Shown here: in pieces, positions 56,371 to 64,000 of the stretch
How the letters are laid out: each line of letters begins with the position of its first letter
Numbering within the stretch: the first letter of the stretch is position 1
Source: Anisodus tanguticus
Lineage: Eukaryota; Streptophyta; Magnoliopsida; Solanales; Solanaceae
DNA length: 64,000 bases
NCBI GenBank assembly: GCA_034509755.1
Contig: CM067561.1
Coordinates: 7,444,646 to 7,508,645, forward strand
Direction of reading: 5' to 3'
Notes under the pieces: generated by a model
Seen by the model: the letters and a program-made list of their open reading frames with translations, nothing else
Database searches by the model: none
Told to the model about the DNA's origin: nothing
Position numbers and translations under genes: made by a program

Positions 56371-56594
56371 TTCTAAGTGTGTGCATCGCGGCTTCAATGT
56401 CGGTAGAAGTGGGGCACGTTGTATGATAGGCCTGGTGGGCCCACGCCTCCCTCCCTGATGACCCGGAACCCCACTGTATCGCTGGACCGGAAATAGGTCA
56501 GAACTGCTGGGCCAAAAGTGTGGTTGAAACTGGGCCCAATTACCGTGGGCTGAAGGCGCTGGAAAGCAGGGACTGTTGGGCCACTGCCCCAAGC

Positions 56595-57466
56595 CTACGG
56601 CCAGGGGGGCCCAAGGCTGGGACCAGTTGGGTTGTGGCCTACTGTTGTTAGGGAGGGACCTATTGCCACTATTTTGGCCACTGCCGGAACCGCCGAGTTT
56701 GCCCCCACGGTTTTTTCCATTATTTTTCTGAGTATTCTTTCCACCACCGTGAGCACGATTTGTCCCGAATTATCAACAAAACTTGGAGAATTTGTGGAGG
56801 ACATCATCATGACTACAGAACTAGCACTGGTAGCGGCCTTCTTAGCTAATCCGGCTTCTTCCAAAGTAAGCATGAAGCGTGTTTGATAGAACTTTGGGAG
56901 AGGGTTACTTTGACGAAGGAGAGTTCTAACGCCACTATAGGCCTCGAATAGGCCAACAACCATCTGTAGAACTAGACGATCTTCACTAACGGGGCACCAA
57001 CGTTGCGAAGTAGGTCCGTCAATTCTTTCAACCTTTTGCAATAAGTTGAAACGTTCGGAAAATTTTTCATGTTGACGTGGAAAAATTCCTGCTCAAGAGT
57101 AACATCTCTAGAATTTTGATTATCTTGGAATATGTCATGCAGCCTATTCCAAGCAGCCATCGCCGTAACGTCCGGTTCAATAATCGTTTGCAACAGGTCG
57201 GTAGAGATAGTGGAGTAAATCCACTAAAGGACGGCGGCATCAAGAGTCGTCCACAACTTAGGATCATCGTCACGTTTAGGCACCTCTGTATCCTCAGGAG
57301 CCACGGGGATTATGTAGTGGATGACTTGATGCGAGCGTGCGTGAATTTTGAACAGTTCGGCCCACGTCGCATATTGGACGTTTTCTATTTCAAGAATAAG
57401 AGGGATGTGATTCTTGATCTTAGAAACAACTAGGGAAGGGTGAAACATTTTCTTGGAGATAGACAT
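56595..57466 (-). pseudogene. Copia-2 gag
   Basis: It begins MSISKKMFHPSLVVSKIKNH (57466) and continues NVQYATWAELFKIHARSHQV, then LHDIFQDNQNSRDVTLEQEF and FYQTRFMLTLEEAGLAKKAA, a UBN2-type Copia gag. Stops and a frameshift near 57000-57230 break it. The C-terminal part is Gly/Pro-rich and no CCHC zinc knuckle can be found in any frame. Confidence 0.85.
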
Positions 57467-57592
57467 AACGAAAGAAAATTTGGTGAAGAAAGAAATAATT
57501 TCTGGTCACGGAAACCGAGGAAGGGAGCTCGGAACCGGACTGTTTGGACGGAAAAAATTGGGAGAAAAAAATAACCTAGACTTCTGATACTA

Positions 57593-57841
57593 TGAAAGAA
57601 ATAATTCCTTGATTATTCTCATTAATGAAAAAGTATATATACAATTTACAATTCTCCATAATAGAAAACATATTCCTATTCTAAACCAAAATCCCTATTC
57701 TAGTAGTACAAGACTCCTATAATTATGATAAGTGTACAACATTAATTATGGTAATATTTACACTAGAATATTGACAAAACCGTGACTAACTATTACTACT
57801 AAAACCGTGACTATCTATTACTATATACACGGTATTTAACA
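57593..57841 (-). repeat. Copia-2 5' LTR (249 bp)
   Basis: Partner of 53142-53390. Inside it, on the minus strand, TAGTATCAGAAG is a degenerate primer binding site (about 57581-57592). Confidence 0.93.
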
Positions 57842-58982
57842 ATTTTTATTTTACCCGAGGGGGAGACCAGACTATTAGCTTGATTTGTTTAGATATATAT
57901 AGAAGATCGACTAGAAGTTTGCATATAAATATAGTAGGTAGACATTTCTTTTAAATTAAATTTCTATTTCTCTTCTTCCATATATGCCACATAAGTAAAA
58001 ATAAAGTGTTGCACTATAAAAGGATTGAAATTCATCATTTATAATATCATCAAACCATTAAGTTATTTGATGAGATGACGTTGCTCCATATTTTTTTAGA
58101 CTTGGATAGATCCTGATATTAAGTGAAAAATCGTCCCCATCACTATCACATTGTTTACATTTTAATAATTCTGTATTCATCCTAGTGAATCTAAGCTCAT
58201 CTACTCATATAAAGTATTTGATCTTCTCAGAAATGCGAAGTTACATATTTTAATCTTTTTCTTATTATTTGGGGTGAAACCATTATCACAAGTAATCCCA
58301 TATGCCGATTTGGTATTAAACTTGTCATTTCCTTCTCCATTTCGTGCTAAAGTACTGCATAAACAAACTTAATTTATTCTACGAAAATGGTCAATATTAT
58401 TCCTAATCTATTGCATTTGGTATAAAAATGTCCCGTTGATAAGTTGGTATGTTACCAATTTATCTCTTCTGTAATCTTAAATTTTTTGCTATGTTTGACT
58501 GAGAAAATAATGCATTTAATGTCGTTTACTTCCATTTTACAGGTTTTATGTGATTTAGAAGTGATCGTAAAGAAATCAAGTGAAAATGAAGCAAAAAAGA
58601 GTCAAATCGAAGAAAATGAAAAAAGCGGTTAAAATGGTAGAAGCAGCCAGATTCGTAAATCTGCAAATGAGGGGCTGTTTTGGTCATATTTTGAGTTGAA
58701 AATATTGGGAATTTATAAAAGCAAGACTTGTAGTCAATATCTCTCATCTTTGGCCATTCTTACCGGTTTGGAGAGCTAGGGTTGCATCAACTCACATCTT
58801 GATAGAGAAGATTGGAGCACTTTAATGAGTAAATTCTTAACCCTTTCTTCAATTCCTTGTTATGTGTGTATATTTTATTCTTTCATTTGAATCTTGTTTA
58901 TGAGAATTAGATTAAAACTCTTATTAAGGTTATGTATTGAATGATATTTATTTCTAATGAAGTGGATCTTTATTTTTTTAAT
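57842..58982. other. Spacer between Copia-2 and Copia-3, no gene seen
   Basis: Mostly AT-rich. The right part (58430-58980) has a different character: ATTTATAAAAGCAAGAC (TATA-like), GGAGAGCTAGGGTTGC and a T-rich stretch, resembling the promoter/R-U5 part of a long LTR. No partner is present, so the identity is unproven. Confidence 0.4.
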
Positions 58983-59325
58983 TGAAAGAAATAATCCCCT
59001 TCATTATTTTCATTAATTGACAAGGTATATATACAAGTTTCAAAATAGGAGAATCCTATTCCTAAAATCTTATTCTACCATAATTCTAACTCTACAATTA
59101 TGGTAAGTGTATATCCTAATTTAGGTAACAAATACACTACAATATACACAAAATATACTTTCCTAATATACAAATCTAGCCACTGCCCGTGATGGGCCTC
59201 AGCCTCAGCTCCTGTTGATTGGGCCACTGCCCACTGCTTTCTTCGGGCCACCTTCTTCGTATACATGTGATATATACTTCTGTATATTCAGTGTATATCA
59301 CGGGTATATTACCTTGTTTAATACA
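58983..59325 (-). repeat. Copia-3 3' LTR (343 bp)
   Basis: Begins TGAAAGAAATAATCCCC and ends TTTAATACA. It is 94 bp longer than the Copia-2 LTR, with a GC-rich insert (about 59175-59250) containing GGGCCACTGCCCACTGC. The visible 195 bp of the partner match it closely. Confidence 0.9.
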
Positions 59326-59455
59326 CACCCGCAGTCATAGCGGGCGGTCTTCGGACGCTGAGACTGTCCCTAAAATCTTCAAAAGGTACCGAGGGAAGAC
59401 CCTTTGTAAAGATGTCTGCAACTTGATATCTTGACGGGACATGACATACGCGTAC

Positions 59456-60544
59456 CTATCCTCGAGCAACCTTTTCACGGACAAAGTGAATGTCCATCTC
59501 TATATGCTTAGTGCATTGGTGCTGAACTGGATTACCTGACAGGTAGATGGCACTAATATTATCACAATACACTAAGGTTACCTTCTGAATGGGACAATGA
59601 AGCTCTAACAGTAAGTTACGTAACCAACATGATTCTGAGACCACATTAGTTACCCCTCAATATTCTGCCTCGGCACTTGAGCGGGATAGAGTCGCCTGAC
59701 GCTTCGCAGACCAAGAGACCAAGTTGTTGCCAAGGAACATACAATAGCCAGACGTCGACCGTCTGGTGTCTGGACAACCACCCCAATCAGCGTCTGTGTA
59801 TGAGACAAATGTGGATGGCGGGGAAGGATATAAATGCAAGCCATAGTCCAGTGTACCCTGAATATACCGAATGATGCGCTTGATTGCATTCGTGTGCTCA
59901 ATTCTGGGATCATGCATGAATAAACACACCTGTTGGACGGTATACGTAATATCCGATCTCGTAAAAGTAAGTTACTGTAGGGCCCCTGTAAGACTGCGAT
60001 AGCGGGTCGGATCCTCATAAGGTGCTCCGGCTGCGGCACTAAGCTTGGGCTTCGTATCAACTAGAGTGGAAGTGGACTTGCAGGATGACATCCCAGCCCT
60101 CTCGATGATCTCAGCTACATACTTTCTTTGAGACAAAAACAAACCATCTGAATGACGCTTGACGACAATCCCCAAAAAGTAACTCAAGGGCCCTAAGTCT
60201 TTCATAGCAAACTCAGAGCTGAGCATGGCCATGATAGACTGGCGTAATGCTTCGAAAGAGGCAGTCAAAATGATATCATCCACATATAACAGAATGTAGG
60301 CCAAAGATGAACCACAACGGTAGATGAACAAGGAATTATCTGACCTAATATGAGTGAACCCAATAGTCGAAATATAGTCAGCAAACCTTGTATACCAGGC
60401 CCGTGGAGACTGCTTAAGCCCATATAAGGACTTCTTCAACAAACAGACATGATGAGGACGGTTAGGATCTCTGAACCCCAACGGCTGATGCATATATACT
60501 GTTTCCTTGAGATCACCATGTAGGAAAGCATTCTTGACATCCAA
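59456..60544 (-). pseudogene. Copia-3 RT core and RNase H
   Basis: RT 59972-60544: MDVKNAFLHGDLKETVYMHQ, KKSLYGLKQSPRAWYTRF and LAYILLYVDDIILT (YVDD at residues 87-90 of the frame) are intact. RNase H 59657-59929: SYTDADWGGCPDTRRSTSGY and SSAEAEY, catalytic residues intact. The last part (59456-59644) has VYCDNISAIYLSGNP and KHIEMDIHFVREKV. Stops after TGALQ and AEAEY separate these. Confidence 0.92.
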
Positions 60545-60556
60545 CTGATGAATAGG

Positions 60557-61057
60557 CTATGCCTTAGAAAGAGCCAGGCTAAGCACAGTGCGAATGGTAG
60601 CCGGCTTGACCACCGGACTAAACGTCTCCCCACAATCTATCCCAACCTGCTGAGTCTTACCATCACCCACAAGCCGCGCCTTATGTCGAGCAAAGGACCC
60701 ATCAGAATTCTCCTTATGAGCAAAACTCCACATAGACCTGATAACATTAATACCAGATGGACGGGGCACCAACTCCCACGTCTTATTATCAATAAGAGCA
60801 TTATATTCATCAGTCATAGCAATTTTCCAATTCGGGTCGTTTAAGGCAGACACAGGATTACGGGGCAAGGGGGATTTAGAGACATTAGAATGTAAATTAA
60901 AATGTCTTTTAGGTGTAAAAATACCCCACTGACTAGGAGTGATCGGTCTATGACTCGAGGAAGAATTGAGTGAATTTTGGGAATTTGCTGGGCTCGGGAT
61001 GGACTGGCCAGCAGGTAGTGGGCCTGCTGGCCCAAATCGGAAAATTGGATCAGCCAC
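60557..61057 (-). pseudogene. Copia-3 RT N-terminal part
   Basis: The linker QSIPSPANSQNSLNSSSSHR, then NDPNWKIAMTDEYNALIDNK, SFAHKENSDGSFARHKARLV and DCGETFSPVVKPATIRTVLS, typical of the Copia RT fingers. It ends at a TAG just before PIHQLDVKNAF; apart from that stop it would run on into the RT core. The upstream integrase frame overlaps in another phase, showing a frameshift near 61060. Confidence 0.9.
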
Positions 61058-62290
61058 TGGACCGGTTCCGAATGGGGTGGGACCGGCCCAATTCTTGGGA
61101 CCGATCCGAAGAATCGGAAGTTATGATGTGACAGTGGGGCATCGGGCAGTGGGCCCGCTGGAGAATTTTTGGTGCGGGATACGTCCGAAAAATGGTGAGT
61201 AATATACGGGGATATACCATCATTCAAAAAATTATACGAACTAGGCTCGGTAGTATGAACTTTAGTAAATGAAAATTGGGTTTCATAAAAAATTACATGG
61301 CGATTAATTATGATTTTCTTGGAGGATAAATCAAAGCATTTGTAACCACGATGATTAGACGGATACCCCAAAAACACACACAGAGTTGACCGGGCCTGAA
61401 GTTTATTAATTGTGGTAGATGGGAATAACGGATAACACAAGCACCCAAAAATTCGAAGATGAGAATAAGAAGGATTCTTATTAAATAAGATTTGGAGGGG
61501 GGATGAATATGTCAGACCTTTGGAAGGAATTATGTTTAGGAGATATGTTGCCATTTGTAGAGCATGATGCCAAAAATATGGGGGTACGAAAGCATGAAGT
61601 AAGAGGGTGCGGACAATGTTATTTATGGAACGAATTTTGTGTTCGGCTTTCCCATTTTGAGAAGATATATGAGGGCATGAAAAATGAAAATTGATCCCAT
61701 TATTATCACAGAACTCCCGAAACACCCTATTGTCATACTCTTTCCCATTATCACACTGAATATTTTTTATTTCTCTTTCAAATTGTGTTCTAATGAATGC
61801 TCTAAATTTTATGAAGACAGAAAACACTTGAGATTTATTAGCAATTGGAAATGTCCACAAAAATTTAGAATAATCATCCAAAAAAAGAATATAATATCGA
61901 TGACCTAACGAACTTAGAACAGGAGACGTCCATAGGTCGCTATGAATAATATCAAATGGCATTGAAGTATGAGAATTTGAGTCCACAAATGACAACTTAA
62001 CAATTTTTCCTAACGAACAAGATTGACAAATTTGAGTACGACTCATACCCTTACAAGAAATAAAGCTATTTTTATCTAAAACTGATAAAATAGAAGATCC
62101 CGGATGACCAAGGCGAGCATGCCACAAGGAAGGAGAAATGGCTGCAAAAGCTGAAGGCATGGCTTGACTCGATGGACTGAAATCGGGTGTGATAGGATAC
62201 AAATTTCCCCTACTATCACACCTCATGAGAGGACTCCCCGTCTTGAAATCCTTCACAGAAAAACCAAAAGGATCAATTCAACAGAAACGG
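61058..62290 (-). pseudogene. Copia-3 integrase
   Basis: In the frame starting at 62256 the zinc-binding residues are H46, H51, C77 and C80 (WHARLGH..CQSC). The catalytic set is D107 (HSDLW), D169 (CDNGKEY) and E205 (NGKAEHK). The C-terminal FGCLCYPL..GYKCFDLSSKKI piece follows. All key residues are present. Frameshifts at about 62260-62290 and 61060 cut it off from protease and RT. Confidence 0.92.
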
Positions 62291-62358
62291 AATTGTCAGT
62301 GGTGAACTTGCGGACATACACTAAGTTTTTAATCAATTTGGGGGCATGTAAAGATTTT

Positions 62359-62565
62359 TCAAGATAAGGGGTGGATTGGGGGAGACAACGTTTTATGACC
62401 ATAACCCTTAATTGGAATAAAGTTACCATTTCTGACAATTATACCATGAGGGTTGCTCAAATTAGAATAAGACGAGAGAGTACCTTGATCGGAGGTCATG
62501 TGTGTTGTTGCGTTGGTGTCCATGTACCAATTAGGATCCGGTTGCGTCAACCTAAGTGTGTGCAT
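62359..62565 (-). pseudogene. Copia-3 protease, DTG changed to DTN
   Basis: WYMDTNATTHMTSDQGTLSS: the catalytic Asp is present, but the Gly of the DTG triad is Asn (Copia-2 keeps DTG). The following SNLSNPHGIIVRNGNFIPIK matches the flap region of Copia proteases. Confidence 0.85.
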
Positions 62566-62818
62566 TGCGGCCTCAATGTCGGTGGGAGTGGGGCCTGCTG
62601 CGTGGTGGGCTTGCTAAGGCCGGGGCCCAAGAATCCCAGAACTGGGCTGTGGACCGTAGCTGCTGGAACTTCCGTTGCTGGGCCAGTGGCCAGTGGGCCG
62701 CCACTGCTGATTGTTGGGCACGAAAAGGCCGGCCGCCCCACCGGCCGCCGGACGCCGCCGGAGCATAAGGGCTGTTGGCCCACAACCCACTGCCCCAGCC
62801 CCACTGCCATGAGCCCCA
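62566..62818 (-). other. Copia-3 GC-rich gag-protease linker
   Basis: A GC-rich stretch that reads as Pro/Gly/Ala/Trp/Gln-rich peptide in all minus frames (for example PLPPTLRPQCTHLG). It lies where other Copia gags carry the zinc knuckle. It contains several GCAGTGGG/CCACTGCC motifs. A 214-residue plus-strand ORF over it is a by-product of GC richness. Confidence 0.6.
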
Positions 62819-63649
62819 CTATTGGAACCAGTAGGATGGTGGTCCACTGTTCACTGGATGGGGCCCACTGCCTGCTTGCTGACCACCGGAATCGTCGCGT
62901 TTCCCCCCGCGGTTTTTGTTATTATTCTTACGATTATTTTTGCCGCCACCATGAGTACGATTTTGGCTCGAATTATCAACAATACCTGAAGAACTTGGGG
63001 AGGACGCCATCATGACGACGGGGCTTGCTCCGGTAGCCGCCTTTTTAGCCAAACTGGCTTCTTCCAAAGTAAGCATGAAGCTGGCTTGATAAAATGCGGG
63101 AAGAGGGTTTCTTTGATGAAGGAGAGTTCCAACGCCATTATAGGCCTCCGAAAGGCCGGCAACCAATTGTAGAACCAGACGATTATTTGTTACATGTGCG
63201 CCAACATTACGGAGTTGATCCGCCAACTCCTTGAGTTTCGTGCAATATGTTGATACGTTTGGAAAGTCTTCCATGCGAACTAGAGAGAATTCTTGTTCGA
63301 GTGTGACGGCACGTGAATGTTGGTTATCTTGGAATATGTCACGCAATCTATTTCAGGTAGCCATAGCTGTGGTATCTGACTCAATAATCGTCTGTAAAAG
63401 GTCAACCGAAATAGTGGAATAGATCCACTGGAGAACGGTAGCATCAAGCGTAATCCATAATTGAGGATCCTCCACGGGAAGAGGTGTAGCGGGAGGAATT
63501 ATGTGATGGATAACTTGATGGGAGATAACGTGTATTTTAAACAATTCTGCCCACGTCGCATATTGGACGTTTTCCATTTCAAGTACAATAGGGATACTGT
63601 TCTTGACGTTAGAAACCATGAGGGCAGGATGATAATTTTTCTTAGACAT
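62819..63649 (-). pseudogene. Copia-3 gag, one stop
   Basis: MSKKNYHPALMVSNVKNSIP starts at 63649. The UBN2-type capsid has VQYATWAELFKIHVISHQVI, LRDIFQDNQHSRAVTLEQEF and FYQASFMLTLEEASLAKKAA. A TGA at 63353-63355 interrupts an otherwise single frame at a Trp position. The C-terminus is basic and Asn/Gly-rich (GGGKNNRKNNNKNRGGKRDD), which could bind RNA in place of a zinc knuckle. Confidence 0.9.
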
Positions 63650-63793
63650 ATTGAAAGAACAAAGAAGGAGGGGAAATTTAAGAGAGGTTTTTGAGAGCAG
63701 AAGACAAAATTTGGGAGAGAAACCCGAGGGGGGGGGGTATCGGCCGAGAGAGGGTATAAAAGTTGGGAGAGAAAACTTTTGTTTAGACCTAGT

Positions 63794-63805
63794 CTCTTGA
63801 TACCA
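63794..63805 (-). other. Copia-3 primer binding site
   Basis: On the minus strand TGGTATCAAGAG directly follows the 5' LTR. It matches initiator-Met tRNA over the first eight bases. Confidence 0.82.
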
Positions 63806-64000
63806 TGAAAAAAATAATCCCCTTCATTGTTTTCATTAATTGACAAGGTATATATACAAGTTACAAAATAGGAGAATCCTATTCCTAAAATCCTATTCTA
63901 CCATAATTCTAACTCTACAATTATGGTAAGTGTATATCCTAATTTAGGTAAAAAATACACTACAATATACACAAAATATACTTTCCTAATATACAAATCT
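63806..64000 (-). repeat. Copia-3 5' LTR, partial
   Basis: Begins TGAAAAAAATAATCCCC and matches 58983-59177 with few differences up to the window edge. The GC-rich part of the LTR is beyond the edge. Confidence 0.92.

Larger units (their letters stand above)
53142..57841 (-). mobile_element. Copia-2: short-LTR Copia element
   Basis: Two 249-bp LTRs (53142-53390, 57593-57841) with TG...CA ends. The flanks are AGTTT and ATTTT (one mismatch). The internal region is 4.2 kb on the minus strand: gag, protease, integrase, RT, RNase H. It is closely related to Copia-3 but shorter by about 280 bp, owing to an integrase deletion and a 36-bp RT deletion. The short LTRs and domain style suggest the Ale/Retrofit lineage (inference). 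Confidence 0.92.
58983..64000 (-). mobile_element. Copia-3: short-LTR Copia element, cut by window end
   Basis: The left LTR is 58983-59325. The right LTR starts at 63806 and leaves the window after 195 bp; if it has the same length it should end near 64148. The internal region is 4.48 kb on the minus strand. It is the least damaged element here: integrase zinc and DDE residues and RT YVDD are intact, but it has at least three nonsense codons and two frameshifts. Same family as Copia-2, 1.1 kb away and in the same orientation. Confidence 0.92.

Noticed and set aside
62371..63015. 214-residue plus-strand ORF
   Set aside because: It is antisense to the Copia-3 linker and gag. GC-rich sequence keeps all frames open there, and the peptide has no recognisable motif.
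1..64000. CRISPR arrays, operons or bacterial-type systems
   Set aside because: The window is plant nuclear DNA. Repeats seen are LTRs, MITEs and local duplications, with no spaced short repeats.
1857..64000. An integrated pararetrovirus
   Set aside because: All RT-bearing segments sit in LTR elements with integrase in Copia or Gypsy order, or in an RTE LINE; no movement-protein-like frame was seen.

Overview
This is a gene-poor, retrotransposon-dense stretch of a flowering-plant nuclear genome. The repeats look Solanaceae-like (Solanum, Capsicum or Nicotiana type). The clues are long-LTR Tekay/Del-type Gypsy elements whose LTRs begin TGTCACGACC, a Stowaway-type MITE with CTCCCTCCGTCCCAATT-like ends, a MITE with CTCTATA inverted ends, and RTE LINEs with the GGGTCTGGGGAGGGTAGA 3' block and a TTG-repeat tail. 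The family assignment is inference from repeat style; no species is claimed.

Only one intact host gene is visible: an intronless EF-hand calcium-binding protein at 49435-49893 (+) that resembles Arabidopsis CP1. A second ORF at 26650-27132 (-) may be the 3' end of a broken host gene, but I do not recognise it.

Layout. 1-1856: AT-rich spacer with a MITE. 1857-10237: Copia-1, a decayed Copia element on the minus strand with long LTRs. 10587-26335: Gypsy A (minus, 2.9-kb LTRs, perfect 5-bp TSD), holding a nested and truncated relative, Gypsy B (13661-18705). 26336-27150: host-like sequence. 27175-32430: two RTE-type LINEs (minus). 32439-33027: a scrap of Athila-like integrase. 33028-48010: Gypsy C (plus), interrupted by Gypsy D (minus, 35822-45545). 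The 3' LTR of C contains a block of unlike composition that may be organellar. 48011-53141: the gene island, with the EF-hand gene, three MITEs, two L1-type LINE scraps and a short retroposon with a 16-bp TSD. 53142-57841 and 58983-64000+: Copia-2 and Copia-3, two related short-LTR Copia elements on the minus strand. Copia-3 runs off the window.

Every transposon coding region carries stops, frameshifts, deletions or lost catalytic residues. None looks able to move by itself. No CRISPR array, rRNA, tRNA or previously undescribed functional system was found. The most useful second looks are the reconstructable order of nested insertions and deletions, the conserved LTR hairpin, the possible organellar insert, the orphan ORF at 26650-27132, and the apparent absence of a zinc knuckle in the Copia-2/3 gag.
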